A stretch of 64,000 nt of DNA from Citrobacter amalonaticus (lineage in GTDB: Bacteria > Pseudomonadota > Gammaproteobacteria > Enterobacterales > Enterobacteriaceae): positions 744,001 through 808,000 of the forward strand of contig NZ_AP024585.1 in the NCBI RefSeq assembly GCF_018323885.1, given 5' to 3'. The notes under the pieces are model-generated. The model did no database searches. It was not told the origin of the DNA and saw only the letters and a program-made list of their open reading frames with translations. This document shows positions 1 through 10,208 of the stretch, piece after piece. The translations under genes were made by a program, and so were the position numbers. The stretch's first letter is position 1. Every line of letters begins with the position of its first letter.

Positions 1-895
1 GCACGGAAGTGACGCGATCGTCTTTCAGCAGCCAGCTAAGCGCCATTTGCGCCATTGACTGACCGCGCTGTTGCGCCATCTTATTAAGCAGACGCAGACT
101 GCTGAGGTTAGCTTCCGTCAGCATATTCTCAGTCAGACCGCGCACTTTCTTCCCTTCGCGCTGCATACGTGAACCGTCCGGAATGCCGTTCAAATACTTC
201 CCGGTGAGCAATCCCTGCGCCAGTGGCGTAAAGGCGATGCAGCCCACGCCATTGGCTTTCAGCGTATCCAGCAAACCGCTTTTATCCACCCAGCGGTTCA
301 GCAGGTTATAAGAGGGCTGATGGATCAGCAGCGGGATCTTCCATTCGCGCAAAAGCTCAGCCATTTTTTGTGTCCGCTCCGGCGAGTATGACGAAATACC
401 AACATACAGCGCTTTCCCACTTTGCACAGCGTGTGCCAGCGCAGACGCCGTCTCTTCCATCGGCGTGTTTTCGTCCACGCGATGAGAATAGAAAATATCG
501 ACGTAATCCAGGCCCATCCGTTTCAGGCTCTGATCGAGACTGGCGAGCAGGTATTTACGCGAGCCGCCGGAACCATAAGGACCTGGCCACATGTCGTAAC
601 CGGCTTTGGTCGAAATAATCAGTTCATCACGATACTGGGCAAAGTCTTCGCGCAGCAGACGCCCGAAATTTTCTTCGGCGCTGCCCGGAGGCGGCCCATA
701 GTTATTGGCTAAATCAAAGTGAGTAATGCCTAAATCAAAGGCTTTTCGCAACAGTGCGCGCTGCGAGTCGAGGGCTTGTACGTGACCGAAGTTGTGCCAC
801 AGACCGAGCGATAGCGCAGGCAGTTGGAGGCCGCTGTTACCGCAGTAGCGGTACTGCATATTCTCATAGCGGTCAGGGGAGGCGTTCCAGGACAT
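1..895 (-). CDS. yghZ: Aldo/keto reductase YghZ (3' end outside window)
   Basis: NADPH-dependent cytosolic aldo/keto reductase; the E. coli orthologue reduces methylglyoxal and other aldehydes. About 298 codons are visible and the C-terminal part, about 48 residues by comparison with E. coli, lies left of the window. The family's catalytic tetrad is visible: Asp and Tyr in FDLANNYG, Lys in ISTKAG and His in FYSHRVD. The ATG at 895 is preceded at about 6 nt by AGGAGA. It is divergently transcribed from yghX across an 81-bp gap that holds a perfect inverted repeat. Assignment is by sequence recognition over the whole visible length. Confidence 0.95.
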   Translation of the reverse strand, partial: MSWNASPDRYENMQYRYCGNSGLQLPALSLGLWHNFGHVQALDSQRALLRKAFDLGITHFDLANNYGPPPGSAEENFGRLLREDFAQYRDELIISTKAGYDMWPGPYGSGGSRKYLLASLDQSLKRMGLDYVDIFYSHRVDENTPMEETASALAHAVQSGKALYVGISSYSPERTQKMAELLREWKIPLLIHQPSYNLLNRWVDKSGLLDTLKANGVGCIAFTPLAQGLLTGKYLNGIPDGSRMQREGKKVRGLTENMLTEANLSSLRLLNKMAQQRGQSMAQMALSWLLKDDRVTSV

Positions 896-937
896 GATGT
901 CTCCTTTCTTGTGATGAATTTTCGAAACAGCGTTTTC

Positions 938-955
938 ATTCTATGCTTATAGAAT
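938..955. promoter_or_regulatory. Perfect inverted repeat in yghZ-yghX divergent spacer
   Basis: ATTCTAT and ATAGAAT are 7-bp arms around a 4-nt spacer. The repeat sits midway between two divergent starts, where an operator for both genes would be expected. No regulator is identified; the operator role is inference. Confidence 0.45.
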
Positions 956-976
956 CACAAATCCCGGAGATATGCG

Positions 977-1861
977 ATGACGCGTCTGACAGCCAAAGAT
1001 TTTCCGCAAGAATTACTCGATTATTATGACTACTACGCCCACGGGAAAATCTCAAAACGGGAGTTCCTCAATCTTGCGGCAAAGTACGCCGTTGGCGGGG
1101 TGACGGCGCTGGCGCTCTTCAATATGCTCAAGCCCAACTACGCGCTGGCGGAACAGGTGAAATTTACCGATCCCGATATATTGCCTGAATATATTCATTA
1201 TCCGTCACCAAACGGTCATGGCAGCGTGCGCGGCTATCTGGTGAAGCCGGTCAACACAACGGGCAAGGTATCCGCCGTGGTGGTGGTACATGAGAACCGG
1301 GGGCTGAATCCTTATATTGAAGATGTTGCAAGGCGGGTAGCAAAAGCGGGCTACATTGCGCTGGCACCCGACGGTTTAAGCTCGGTAGGTGGCTATCCAG
1401 GAAACGATGAAGAAGGGAAGGTCTTGCAGCAGAAAGTGGATCCGACAAAGCTGATGAATGACTTTTTCGCTGCCGTCGAGTTTATGAAGCAACACCCGGA
1501 CGCCAGCGGGAAAGTGGGGATCACCGGATTTTGTTACGGCGGTGGCGTCTCAAATGCCGCTGCCGTGGCCTATCCTGAACTGGCGTGTGCGGTGCCGTTT
1601 TATGGTCGCCAGCCTGCCGCTGCGGATGTGCCGAAGATAAAAGCGCCGATCCTGCTGCACTACGCGGCGCTGGATAAAAATATCAATGAAGGCTGGCCCG
1701 CCTATGAAGCCGCGCTGAAGGCCAACAATAAGGTCTATGAAGCCTGGATCTATCCCGGTGTAAACCACGGATTTCATAATGATTCCACACCGCGATATGA
1801 CGAGGCTGCCGCCGAATTAGCATGGAAACGAACGTTGGGATGGTTTGATAAATATTTATGA
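977..1861 (+). CDS. yghX: Dienelactone hydrolase family protein YghX
   Basis: Alpha/beta-hydrolase of the dienelactone hydrolase family, 294 aa; the natural substrate is unknown. The family Cys-Asp-His triad can be placed: Cys186 in GFCYGGG, Asp233 in ALDKNINEG and His264 in GVNHGFHND. The N-terminus has SKREFLNLA (about 26-34) followed by a hydrophobic stretch (about 37-50), resembling a Tat signal with KR in place of RR, so export or membrane attachment is possible. GGAGA lies just upstream of the ATG. In E. coli K-12 this locus is annotated as a broken gene; here it is uninterrupted. It is divergent from yghZ and followed by a chemoreceptor gene. Confidence 0.85.
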   Translation: MTRLTAKDFPQELLDYYDYYAHGKISKREFLNLAAKYAVGGVTALALFNMLKPNYALAEQVKFTDPDILPEYIHYPSPNGHGSVRGYLVKPVNTTGKVSAVVVVHENRGLNPYIEDVARRVAKAGYIALAPDGLSSVGGYPGNDEEGKVLQQKVDPTKLMNDFFAAVEFMKQHPDASGKVGITGFCYGGGVSNAAAVAYPELACAVPFYGRQPAAADVPKIKAPILLHYAALDKNINEGWPAYEAALKANNKVYEAWIYPGVNHGFHNDSTPRYDEAAAELAWKRTLGWFDKYL

Positions 1862-1974
1862 TAAAAAAAAGGAAAATAAACGATTGATTAATACTGCTGG
1901 CATTTTTCATTATCTTTTATATGTATACAGCGACCAGGGATATTGTTTGCGAGAGTAAAAAAACTAAAAGTAAG

Positions 1975-2001
1975 TATATATTCTTCACTCTTTGCCGATA
2001 A
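1975..2001 (+). promoter_or_regulatory. Sigma-28 (FliA)-type promoter for the chemoreceptor gene
   Basis: An exact GCCGATAA -10 element is at 1994-2001. Eleven nt upstream is TATATATT (1975-1982), matching 5 of 8 positions of the TAAAGTTT -35 consensus. Its location about 55 bp before a chemoreceptor start fits class 3 flagellar control. Confidence 0.7.
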
Positions 2002-2055
2002 CGAAGGTGAGTCTCGCCAGATGGCGAATCCCTTTAATATGGCAAGGATATATCT

Positions 2056-3696
2056 ATGCGACTTTTGCAAAACTTCACCATTCGTCTTGTCATGCTGACA
2101 ATACTGGGCGTCTTTTGTCTTCTCTGGTCAGGAGTGGGATTATATAGCGTTCACGCGCTGTCAAAAGTGTCAGAAGGCAACGAAGTCGATCGCCATCTTG
2201 TTCGCCAGATGACGGTGCTCAGCCAGGGCAACGATCAATATTTCCGCTTTGTTACCCGCCTCAGTCGTGCGATGGAGTTGAAAGCCAGTGGCGGCACGCC
2301 GGATTTCGCTCCCGTGCAGCAGGCGCTGGATAACATGAGCAAAAAGTTGCAGGAAATGAAAACGCTCTCGCCAGGGCCGATGGATCCTGAGGTTGCCGCT
2401 GCGGTGCTGGCGAGCTGGCAGGATCTGCTCGATAAAGGCGTCACGCCGCAAATGCAACTGGCGCAGCAGGGCACGCAGAGTGCATGGAGTGAGCAGGCGA
2501 ATAATGTGACGCCTGCGTTGAGCCGGGCGTTTGGTGCCAGTGCAGAACGCTTTAATAAGGCCGCAGGTGTGATGCTCGATCAAACCCGCGTCATGGTAGA
2601 TGGCAAAACGTCGATCATCCGTACCCTAATCATTGGCGCGGTGATCCTGGGCATTGCAATTCTCTTCTTCACCGATCGCTATCTGGTGACCATGCTGGTG
2701 AAACCGCTGGCGCGGATCCGCCAACAGTTTCGCCAGATTGCTCAGGGCGATCTCAGTCAGCCGATTGACGATATTGGCCGCAACTGCGTCGGCCAATTAG
2801 TGCCTTTATTACGGGCGATGCAGGACAGTCTGCGCGACGCCGTGAATACTATCCGTTCTGGCAGCGATAATATCTGGCGCGGCGCCACTGAAATCTCCAG
2901 CGGCAACAACGATCTTTCATCGCGAACGGAAGAGCAGGCTGCGGCGCTGGAAGAGACGGCTGCCAGCATGGAGCAGCTCACCGCAACGGTGAAACTGAAT
3001 GCGGATAACGCCCGTCAGGCAAGTCTTCTGGCTGATGCGGCATCACGCACGGCAGGAAAAGGCGGTTCGCTGGTGTCCGAAGTGGTCGAGACCATGGACG
3101 GAATTTCCGCCAGCTCGAAGCAGATTGCGGAAATTACGACCGTCATCAATAGCATTGCCTTCCAGACCAACATTCTTGCATTGAACGCTGCGGTCGAAGC
3201 GGCGCGTGCGGGTGAGCAAGGGCGTGGATTTGCCGTCGTCGCAGGTGAAGTGCGTAATCTGGCAAGCCGCAGTGCAAACGCGGCAAAAGAGATTGAAACA
3301 CTGATTGCCGAATCCGTGCGCCGCGTCGACCACGGCGCGACGCTGGTGAAGGATACCGGCTCAACGATGGAGGCGCTCCTGCGTGGCGTGACGGAAGTGA
3401 ACACCATCATGAAACAAATTGCCTCGGCGTCTGAAGAACAGAGCAAAGGGATTTCGCAGGTGGGCGTTGCGATTACTCAGATGGATGGCGTTACGCAGCA
3501 AAACGCCGCGCTGGTGGAGCAGGTTTCCGCCGCGGCTGCGGCGCTGGAGAGACAAACGGAAGATTTACAACGTTCTGTGCAACAGTTCCGGTTATCGCAA
3601 AATGACGCCCCCAGTCTCCCCGGAAAAGGTGCCGCTCCCGCCGGGCAGCGACGCCCGACTCCCACAGCGGCAGGCGATGAATGGGTGGCATTCTAA
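2056..3696 (+). CDS. Methyl-accepting chemotaxis protein
   Basis: Inner-membrane chemoreceptor of 546 aa that should signal through CheW/CheA to the flagellar motor. Visible layout: TM1 (about 8-30), a periplasmic helical-bundle ligand domain (about 31-188), TM2 (about 189-212), HAMP (about 213-265), then the cytoplasmic coiled coil. The conserved hairpin tip includes [20 protein letters not shown] and [15 protein letters not shown]. The C-terminus EWVAF fits the xWxxF pentapeptide that tethers CheR/CheB in high-abundance receptors. AAGGA lies about 9 nt before the ATG. The ligand cannot be told from sequence. It separates yghX from yghW, unlike the E. coli K-12 order as I recall it. Confidence 0.93.
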   Translation: MRLLQNFTIRLVMLTILGVFCLLWSGVGLYSVHALSKVSEGNEVDRHLVRQMTVLSQGNDQYFRFVTRLSRAMELKASGGTPDFAPVQQALDNMSKKLQEMKTLSPGPMDPEVAAAVLASWQDLLDKGVTPQMQLAQQGTQSAWSEQANNVTPALSRAFGASAERFNKAAGVMLDQTRVMVDGKTSIIRTLIIGAVILGIAILFFTDRYLVTMLVKPLARIRQQFRQIAQGDLSQPIDDIGRNCVGQLVPLLRAMQDSLRDAVNTIRSGSDNIWRGATEISSGNNDLSSRTEEQAAALEETAASMEQLTATVKLNADNARQASLLADAASRTAGKGGSLVSEVVETMDGISASSKQIAEITTVINSIAFQTNILALNAAVEAARAGEQGRGFAVVAGEVRNLASRSANAAKEIETLIAESVRRVDHGATLVKDTGSTMEALLRGVTEVNTIMKQIASASEEQSKGISQVGVAITQMDGVTQQNAALVEQVSAAAAALERQTEDLQRSVQQFRLSQNDAPSLPGKGAAPAGQRRPTPTAAGDEWVAF

Positions 3697-3740
3697 GGCC
3701 CAGTAAAAAGTCGCTGAACCCTCTGGCCTTTGCTTAAAAT

Positions 3741-3768
3741 ATCGCTATATAATTTATTGTATAGCGAT
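3741..3768 (+). promoter_or_regulatory. Palindrome overlapping TATAAT upstream of yghW
   Basis: ATCGCTATA (3741-3749) and TATAGCGAT (3760-3768) form a perfect 9-bp inverted repeat around a 10-nt loop. A TATAAT hexamer lies at 3748-3753, and the strong ribosome site AGGAGAGG (3771-3778) follows at once. It could be an operator over the -10 element or an mRNA hairpin in the leader; no good -35 is seen. Confidence 0.45.
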
Positions 3769-3780
3769 TGAGGAGAGGTC

Positions 3781-4068
3781 ATGAATAATCATTTTGGCAA
3801 GGGTCTGATGGCCGGATTAAACGCCACGCAGGCTGACAGCGCCCGAAACGTAGCGAAATTTTGTTCGGATTATAAACGTGGCTTCGTACTAGGATTCTCG
3901 CATCGCATGTTTGAAAAAACCGGCGACAGGCAACTCAGCGCCTGGGAAGCGGGGATCCTGACGCGTCGCTATGGGTTAGATAAAGAAATGGTGATGGATT
4001 TCTTTCGGGAAAATCAGTCCAGCATCACGATTCGTTTTTTTATGGCCGGCTATCGACTCGAAGGTTGA
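3781..4068 (+). CDS. yghW: YghW, DUF2623 family small protein
   Basis: Soluble 95-aa protein of unknown function, matching E. coli YghW in length and position just upstream of the hydrogenase-2 operon. No signal peptide, membrane segment or metal motif is visible. It is mixed basic and aromatic, for example [16 protein letters not shown]. The ATG follows a strong AGGAGAGG site. A gap of 189 bp separates it from hybO, so it is probably its own transcription unit. Identity is by recognition; function is unknown. Confidence 0.8.
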   Translation: MNNHFGKGLMAGLNATQADSARNVAKFCSDYKRGFVLGFSHRMFEKTGDRQLSAWEAGILTRRYGLDKEMVMDFFRENQSSITIRFFMAGYRLEG

Positions 4069-4257
4069 TCCAAAGGGGGTATTATCTTGCTTTAATTAAT
4101 TACACTACCGGCTATTCCCTTCGTTTTAGTATCCCCTCGCAGTATCATAGACTACATAACCATAACAAAAGTGTGGTAAATGGCGCACCGATCGCAGTTA
4201 CGGTTTTGCGATTGATGCAAAATAAGAGCCAGGTCTTCGTAACGGAATAACTATAAA

Positions 4258-5376
4258 ATGACTGGAGATAACACTCTCATCAATTCCCATGGCGTCAACC
4301 GCCGTGATTTCATGAAGCTTTGTGCAGCACTCGCCGCCACAATGGGGCTTAGCAGCAAAGCCGCCGCCGAAATGGCTGAGTCGGTATCCCGTCCGCAGCG
4401 CCCGCCGGTTGTCTGGATTGGTGCTCAGGAATGCACGGGCTGTACCGAATCCCTGCTTCGCGCGACCCACCCTACGGTAGAAAACCTTGTCCTGGAGACC
4501 ATCTCTCTGGAATACCATGAGGTGCTTTCCGCCGCCTTCGGCCACCAGGTTGAAGAGAACAAACACAATGCGCTCGAGAAATACAAAGGGCAGTATGTGT
4601 TGGTCGTTGATGGTTCCATCCCGCTAAAAGATAACGGTATTTACTGCATGGTTGCCGGTGAGCCCATTGTGGATCATATCCGCAAAGCGGCAGAAGGCGC
4701 GGCGGCAATTATCGCTATCGGTTCCTGCGCTGCATGGGGCGGCGTCGCTGCTGCTGGCGTGAACCCGACCGGTGCGGTTGGCCTGCAGGAAGTTCTGCCG
4801 GGTAAAACCATCATCAACATTCCGGGTTGTCCGCCGAACCCGCATAACTTCCTGGCGACCGTCGCCCATATCATCACCTGGGGCAAGCCGCCGAAGCTGG
4901 ATGCGAAAAACCGTCCGACCTTCGCCTATGGCCGCCTGATTCACGAGCACTGCGAACGTCGTCCGCACTTCGATGCGGGTCGCTTTGCGAAAGAGTTCGG
5001 CGATGAAGGTCACCGCGAAGGCTGGTGCCTCTACCACCTCGGCTGTAAAGGGCCTGAGACCTGGGGCAACTGCTCCACACTGCAATTCTGCGACGTTGGC
5101 GGCGTCTGGCCGGTGGCGATTGGTCACCCATGCTACGGCTGCAACGAAGAAGGCGTTGGTTTCCATAAGGGCATTCACCAACTTGCTCACGTGGAAAATC
5201 AGACACCTCGTTCCGAAAAACCTGATGTGAACATGAAAGAGGGCGGCAACATTTCTGCCGGCGCTATTGGGTTGCTTGGCGGCGTTGTCGGTCTGGTAGC
5301 CGGCGTCAGCGTGATGGCGGTACGTGAACTGGGGCGTCAGCAAAAGAAAGATAACGCTGACTCACGGGGAGAATAA
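4258..5376 (+). CDS. hybO: Hydrogenase 2 small subunit HybO
   Basis: Fe-S small subunit (372 aa) of the periplasm-facing, membrane-bound [NiFe] hydrogenase 2, which oxidises H2 during anaerobic growth and passes electrons via HybA/HybB to menaquinone. A twin-arginine signal (NRRDFMK, 14-20, then a hydrophobic stretch) exports it with folded HybC. The proximal cluster motif begins at CTGCTE (Cys59/Cys62); further Cys-rich segments such as CPPNPHN, CERRPHF, CSTLQFC and CYGCNEEG fit the medial and distal clusters. A C-terminal membrane helix (about 335-356) anchors it. First gene of hybOABCDEFG; hybA starts 2 nt after its stop. Confidence 0.98.
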   Translation: MTGDNTLINSHGVNRRDFMKLCAALAATMGLSSKAAAEMAESVSRPQRPPVVWIGAQECTGCTESLLRATHPTVENLVLETISLEYHEVLSAAFGHQVEENKHNALEKYKGQYVLVVDGSIPLKDNGIYCMVAGEPIVDHIRKAAEGAAAIIAIGSCAAWGGVAAAGVNPTGAVGLQEVLPGKTIINIPGCPPNPHNFLATVAHIITWGKPPKLDAKNRPTFAYGRLIHEHCERRPHFDAGRFAKEFGDEGHREGWCLYHLGCKGPETWGNCSTLQFCDVGGVWPVAIGHPCYGCNEEGVGFHKGIHQLAHVENQTPRSEKPDVNMKEGGNISAGAIGLLGGVVGLVAGVSVMAVRELGRQQKKDNADSRGE

Positions 5377-5378
5377 CC

Positions 5379-6365
5379 GTGAACAGACGTAACTTTATCA
5401 AAGCAGCCTCCGGCGGGGCGTTGCTGTTAGGCGCTGCGCCGTCTATCAGCCACGCGGCTGCAGAAAATCGCCCGCCCATCCCCGGTTCTCTGGGTATGTT
5501 GTATGACTCGACGCTGTGCGTGGGCTGTCAGGCCTGTGTGACCAAGTGTCAGGATATCAACTTCCCGGCGCGTAACCCGGAAGGGGAGCAGACCTGGTCG
5601 AACAACGACAAACTGTCGCCGTACACCAATAACATCATTCAGGTGTGGCGTAGCGGTACAGGCGTGAATAAAGATCAGGAAGAGAACGGCTATGCATACA
5701 TCAAGAAACAGTGTATGCACTGCGTCGATCCCAACTGCGTTTCCGTCTGCCCGGTTTCCGCACTGAAAAAAGATCCGAAAACCGGCATCGTTCATTACAA
5801 CAAAGACGTTTGTACCGGCTGCCGTTACTGCATGGTTGCCTGTCCGTACAACGTGCCGAAGTATGACTACAACAACCCGTTTGGTGCGCTTCACAAATGT
5901 GAATTGTGTAACCAGAAAGGCGTTGAGCGTCTCGATAAGGGCGGCTTGCCGGGCTGTGTTGAGGTTTGTCCTGCCGGTGCGGTCATTTTTGGTACCCGTG
6001 AAGAGTTGATGGCCGAGGCGCAAAAGCGTCTGGCGCTGAAGCCTGGCAGCGAATACCACTATCCGCGTCAAACCCTGAAAACGGGCGATACCTACGTGCA
6101 TACTGTGCCGAAGTACTATCCACATCTTTACGGTGAAAAAGAGGGCGGTGGGACTCAGGTGCTGGTACTGACCGGGGTGCCTTACGAGAATCTGGATCTG
6201 CCGAAGCTGGATGAGATTTCAACCGGCGCGCGTTCCGAACATGTTCAACACACCCTGTATAAAGGCATGATGCTACCACTGGCCGTGCTGGCGGGCTTGA
6301 CCGTGCTGGTTCGTCGTAATACCAAAAACGACCATCACGACGGAGGAGACGATCATGAGTCATGA
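5379..6365 (+). CDS. hybA: Hydrogenase 2 ferredoxin-like subunit HybA
   Basis: Periplasmic 328-aa electron-transfer subunit carrying four [4Fe-4S] clusters, linking HybO to the quinone-reactive HybB. It has a Tat signal (RRNFIKAA near the N-terminus), Cys sets [31 protein letters not shown] and CELC with a distal CVEVC, and a C-terminal hydrophobic anchor (about 300-315). The start is GTG at 5379, two bases after hybO and preceded by GGGGAG; the Tat signal requires this start. It overlaps hybB by 11 bp, suggesting coupled translation. Confidence 0.97.
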   Translation: MNRRNFIKAASGGALLLGAAPSISHAAAENRPPIPGSLGMLYDSTLCVGCQACVTKCQDINFPARNPEGEQTWSNNDKLSPYTNNIIQVWRSGTGVNKDQEENGYAYIKKQCMHCVDPNCVSVCPVSALKKDPKTGIVHYNKDVCTGCRYCMVACPYNVPKYDYNNPFGALHKCELCNQKGVERLDKGGLPGCVEVCPAGAVIFGTREELMAEAQKRLALKPGSEYHYPRQTLKTGDTYVHTVPKYYPHLYGEKEGGGTQVLVLTGVPYENLDLPKLDEISTGARSEHVQHTLYKGMMLPLAVLAGLTVLVRRNTKNDHHDGGDDHES

Positions 6366-7533
6366 TCCTAAACCGCTGGGCGGCAAAATTATCAGCAAAC
6401 CGGTCATCATCTTCGGGCCGTTAATCATCCTCTGTATGCTCCTGATCGTGAAGCGTCTGGTATTTGGATTGGGGTCTGTCTCCGATCTGAACGGCGGTTT
6501 CCCATGGGGCGTCTGGATTGCCTTTGACCTGTTAATCGGCACCGGCTTTGCCTGTGGCGGTTGGGCGCTGGCATGGGCGGTGTATGTCTTCAACCGGGGA
6601 CAATACCATCCGCTGGTGCGTCCGGCGCTGCTGGCGAGTCTGTTTGGTTATTCTCTGGGTGGCTTGTCGATTACCATTGATGTGGGTCGTTACTGGAACC
6701 TGCCGTACTTCTACATTCCGGGTCACTTCAACGTGAACTCGGTTCTGTTCGAGACGGCGGTCTGTATGACCATCTACATTGGGGTGATGGCGCTGGAATT
6801 TGCCCCTGCGTTGTTTGAACGTCTGGGCTGGAAGGTGTCGCTGAAACGCCTGAATAAGCTGATGTTCTTCATCATCGCTCTCGGAGCGCTGTTGCCGACC
6901 ATGCACCAGTCCTCAATGGGCTCGCTGATGATCTCGGCAGGCTACAAGGTGCATCCGCTGTGGCAAAGCTATGAAATGCTGCCGCTGTTCTCGGTATTGA
7001 CCGCCTTTATTATGGGCTTCTCGATCGTCATCTTCGAAGGCTCTCTGGTTCAGGCTGGCCTGAGAGGAAAAGGCCCGGATGAGAAGAACCTGTTCATCAA
7101 GTTGACGAACACCATCAGCGTGATGTTGGCGATTTTTGTCGTGCTGCGCTTTGGTGAGCTGGTTTACCGGGGCAAGCTGTCGTATGCCTTTGCCGGCGAT
7201 TTCTACTCAGCAATGTTCTGGCTTGAAGTCGTGCTGATGGTCTTCCCGCTGGTCGTCCTGCGTGTTGCTAAATGGCGTAATGATTCACGCATGTTGTACC
7301 TGTCTGCGCTCAGCGCGCTGCTGGGTTGCGCGACATGGCGTCTGTCCTATTCGCTGGTGGCATTTAATCCAGGCGGCGGTTACCACTACTTCCCAACCTG
7401 GGAAGAACTGTTGATTTCTATTGGTTTTGTGGCTATTGAGATTTGCGCTTACATCGTACTCATTCGTCTACTGCCGATACTTCCTCCTTTAAAACAAAAC
7501 GATCACAATCGTCATGAGGCGAGCAAAGCATGA
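6355..7533 (+). CDS. hybB: Hydrogenase 2 integral membrane subunit HybB
   Basis: NrfD/PsrC-type polytopic inner-membrane protein (392 aa) that delivers electrons from HybA to menaquinone and is linked to proton movement. Many hydrophobic helices run through the whole length, starting with [15 protein letters not shown] (about 19-34) and ending with a stretch near 360-380. It has no Fe-S or haem motifs, as expected. The start at 6355 lies inside hybA with GGAGGAG just upstream, and its stop overlaps the hybC start by 4 bp (ATGA). Confidence 0.97.
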   Translation: MSHDPKPLGGKIISKPVIIFGPLIILCMLLIVKRLVFGLGSVSDLNGGFPWGVWIAFDLLIGTGFACGGWALAWAVYVFNRGQYHPLVRPALLASLFGYSLGGLSITIDVGRYWNLPYFYIPGHFNVNSVLFETAVCMTIYIGVMALEFAPALFERLGWKVSLKRLNKLMFFIIALGALLPTMHQSSMGSLMISAGYKVHPLWQSYEMLPLFSVLTAFIMGFSIVIFEGSLVQAGLRGKGPDEKNLFIKLTNTISVMLAIFVVLRFGELVYRGKLSYAFAGDFYSAMFWLEVVLMVFPLVVLRVAKWRNDSRMLYLSALSALLGCATWRLSYSLVAFNPGGGYHYFPTWEELLISIGFVAIEICAYIVLIRLLPILPPLKQNDHNRHEASKA

Positions 7534-9233
7534 GCCAGAGAATTACTATTGATCCCGTAACCCGTATTGAGGGGCACTTACGTATCGATTGCGAAATCGA
7601 AAACGGCGTTGTATCAAAAGCATGGGCCTCCGGTACCATGTGGCGCGGCATGGAAGAGATCGTGAAAAATCGCGATCCGCGTGATGCGTGGATGATTGTG
7701 CAACGTATTTGCGGTGTTTGTACGACTACGCACGCGATCTCCTCGGTTCGTGCGGCAGAAAGCGCGCTGAACATTGACGTTCCGGTTAACGCACAATACA
7801 TCCGTAACATCATTCTTTCAGCGCATACCACTCATGACCATATCGTTCACTTCTATCAGCTTTCGGCGCTGGACTGGGTGGATATTACCTCGGCGCTGAA
7901 AGCCGATCCGGCAAAAGCGTCAGCGATGCTGAACGGCGTGTCGACCTGGCATCTGAACAGCGCGGAAGAGTTCACGAAAGTTCAGAACAAGATCAAAGAC
8001 CTGGTCGCCAGCGGCCAGTTGGGGATTTTCGCCAACGGTTACTGGGGACATCCGGCGATGAAACTGCCGCCGGAAGTGAACCTGATTGCGGTAGCTCACT
8101 ATCTACAGGCGCTGGAATGCCAACGTGATGCTAACCGCGTGGTGGCACTGCTGGGCGGTAAAACGCCGCACATCCAGAACCTGGCGGTGGGGGGCGTTGC
8201 CAACCCGATCAACCTCGACGGTCTGGGCGTACTGAACCTGGAACGCCTGATGTACATCAAGTCCTTCATCGACAAGCTGAGCGACTTTGTTGAACAGGTG
8301 TACAAGGTCGATACTGCGGTTATCGCCGCGTTCTATCCAGAATGGCTGGAGCGCGGTAAGGGGGCGGTCAACTATCTGGCTGCGCCGGAATTCCCGACCG
8401 ACGGTAAAAACGGCAGCTTCCTGTTCCCTGGCGGTTATATTGAGAATGCCGATCTGGCGAGCTATCGTCCGATCTCCTCTCACTCCGACGAGTACCTGAT
8501 CAAAGGGATCCAGGAGAGCGCCAAACATGCCTGGTATAAAGACGAAGCTCCGCAGGCACCGTGGGAAGGGACGACCATTCCGGAATATAACGGCTGGTCG
8601 GATGATGGCAAATATTCATGGGTGAAATCTCCGACCTTCTACGGTAAAACCGTCGAAGTGGGGCCGCTGGCGAATATGCTGGTTAAACTGGCGTCCGGAC
8701 GTGAGGCCACGAAAGCGAAACTGAATGAAATCATCGCGATTTATCAGAAGCTGACGGGCAAAACGCTGGAAGTGGCGCAGTTGCACTCTACGCTGGGGCG
8801 TATTATTGGTCGTACCGTTCACTGCTGTGAACTACAGGGTATCCTGCAGAATCAGTACAGCGCGCTGATTGCCAATATCGGCAAAGGTGACCACACCACG
8901 TTCGTGAAACCGAATATTCCGGCGACAGGCGAATTTAAAGGTGTGGGTTTCCTTGAAGCACCGCGCGGGATGCTTTCTCACTGGATGGTGATTAAAGACG
9001 GTATCATCAGTAACTATCAGGCGGTTGTACCGTCAACCTGGAACTCCGGCCCGCGTAACTTCAACGATGACGTCGGTCCGTACGAACAGTCGCTGGTAGG
9101 TACGCCGATTGCCGATCCGGAAAAACCGCTTGAAGTAGTACGTACTATTCACTCCTTCGATCCTTGTATGGCGTGTGCGGTACACGTTGTTGACGCTGAC
9201 GGGAACGAAGTTGTCTCTGTGAAGGTTCTGTAA
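7530..9233 (+). CDS. hybC: Hydrogenase 2 large subunit HybC
   Basis: Catalytic [NiFe] large subunit (567 aa), exported together with HybO. Ni ligands are visible in the N-terminal RICGVC motif (Cys61/Cys64) and the C-terminal DPCMAC motif. After His552 there is a 15-residue extension (VVDADGNEVVSVKVL), the peptide removed by the protease HybD once nickel is inserted. No signal peptide of its own, in keeping with co-export on the HybO Tat signal. Its TAA overlaps the hybD ATG (TAATG). Confidence 0.98.
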   Translation: MSQRITIDPVTRIEGHLRIDCEIENGVVSKAWASGTMWRGMEEIVKNRDPRDAWMIVQRICGVCTTTHAISSVRAAESALNIDVPVNAQYIRNIILSAHTTHDHIVHFYQLSALDWVDITSALKADPAKASAMLNGVSTWHLNSAEEFTKVQNKIKDLVASGQLGIFANGYWGHPAMKLPPEVNLIAVAHYLQALECQRDANRVVALLGGKTPHIQNLAVGGVANPINLDGLGVLNLERLMYIKSFIDKLSDFVEQVYKVDTAVIAAFYPEWLERGKGAVNYLAAPEFPTDGKNGSFLFPGGYIENADLASYRPISSHSDEYLIKGIQESAKHAWYKDEAPQAPWEGTTIPEYNGWSDDGKYSWVKSPTFYGKTVEVGPLANMLVKLASGREATKAKLNEIIAIYQKLTGKTLEVAQLHSTLGRIIGRTVHCCELQGILQNQYSALIANIGKGDHTTFVKPNIPATGEFKGVGFLEAPRGMLSHWMVIKDGIISNYQAVVPSTWNSGPRNFNDDVGPYEQSLVGTPIADPEKPLEVVRTIHSFDPCMACAVHVVDADGNEVVSVKVL

Positions 9234-9727
9234 TGCGGATTTTAGTCTTAGGGGTCGGCAATATTTTGCTGACCGATGAAGCCATCGGCGTTCGTATCGT
9301 TGAAGCCTTAGAGCAGCGATATGAATTGCCGGATTTCGTTGAAATCCTCGATGGCGGTACGGCGGGTATGGAGTTGCTCGGCGACATGGCGAACCGGGAT
9401 CATCTGATCATCGCGGACGCCATTGTCTCGAGAAAAAACACCCCGGGTACGATCATGGTCCTGCGGGATGATGAAGTGCCGGCGCTGTTTACCAACAAAA
9501 TCTCCCCGCATCAATTGGGCCTGGCCGACGTTCTGTCGGCCCTTCGCTTTACCGGCGAGTTTCCGAAAAAACTGACGCTGATTGGCGTCATTCCGGAATC
9601 GCTGGAGCCGAATATTGGTTTAACGCCAACAGTTGAAGCGATGATTGAACCTGCGCTTGCGCAGGTTCTGGCTGCGCTGCGTGAGTCGGGCGTTGAAGCG
9701 ATCCCTCGGGAGGCGACGCATGTCTGA
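9233..9727 (+). CDS. hybD: Hydrogenase 2 maturation endopeptidase HybD
   Basis: Cytoplasmic 164-aa endopeptidase of the HycI/HupD family that cleaves the C-terminal extension of pre-HybC after Ni-Fe(CN)2CO insertion. The N-terminal LGVGNILLTDEAIGVRIVE contains the family GxGN and the Asp/Glu (E16-like) nickel-sensing region; further conserved residues are in DGGTAGMELL and the ISPHQLGLADVL segment with its His. Length equals the E. coli protein. It overlaps hybC by 1 nt and hybE by 8 nt. Confidence 0.96.
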   Translation: MRILVLGVGNILLTDEAIGVRIVEALEQRYELPDFVEILDGGTAGMELLGDMANRDHLIIADAIVSRKNTPGTIMVLRDDEVPALFTNKISPHQLGLADVLSALRFTGEFPKKLTLIGVIPESLEPNIGLTPTVEAMIEPALAQVLAALRESGVEAIPREATHV

Positions 9728-10208
9728 GGAGATTTCCGGGTTCCAGGCTGCTCCGAAAGCACAGGTTCAGGCTGCGTTTGAAGCGATTGCGCAGCGTTCA
9801 ATGCACGATCTGTCCTTTCTACATCCTGATATGCCAGTGTATGTCTCTGACTTTACATTGTTTGAAGGGCAGTGGACGGGATGTGTGATTACGCCGTGGA
9901 TGCTGAGCGCGCTGATTTTCCCCGGACCAGACCAGCTCTGGCCAGTGCGTAAAGTCAGTGAAAAGCTTGGGTTGCGTCTGCCGTATGGCACGATGACATT
10001 CACGGTGGGCGAACTGGATGGTGTATCGCAATACCTCTCCTGCTCGCTGATGTCACCGCTCAATCACAGTATGTCGTCTGAAGAGGGCGTACGTCTGGCT
10101 GATGACTGCGCGCGCATGCTGTTGTCGCTGCCGGTCAGCGATCCGGATGCGCCGCAGACAAGCCGTCGCGCGCTGCTGTTCGGGCGTCGGGGTTTGCAGA
10201 ATGCATGA
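9720..10208 (+). CDS. hybE: Hydrogenase 2 chaperone HybE
   Basis: Tat proofreading chaperone (162 aa) that binds the HybO signal and holds the HybOC dimer until cofactors are inserted. I start at ATG 9720 (MSEEISGFQ) rather than a longer upstream frame: it gives the E. coli length, and GGGAGG lies 7 nt before it. It overlaps hybD by 8 bp and hybF by 8 bp. No membrane or metal motifs are visible. Confidence 0.94.
   Translation: MSEEISGFQAAPKAQVQAAFEAIAQRSMHDLSFLHPDMPVYVSDFTLFEGQWTGCVITPWMLSALIFPGPDQLWPVRKVSEKLGLRLPYGTMTFTVGELDGVSQYLSCSLMSPLNHSMSSEEGVRLADDCARMLLSLPVSDPDAPQTSRRALLFGRRGLQNA

Noticed and set aside
4065-4250. 61-codon frame between yghW and hybO
   Set aside because: Overlaps the yghW stop and has no family resemblance; the stretch is better seen as the hybO leader.
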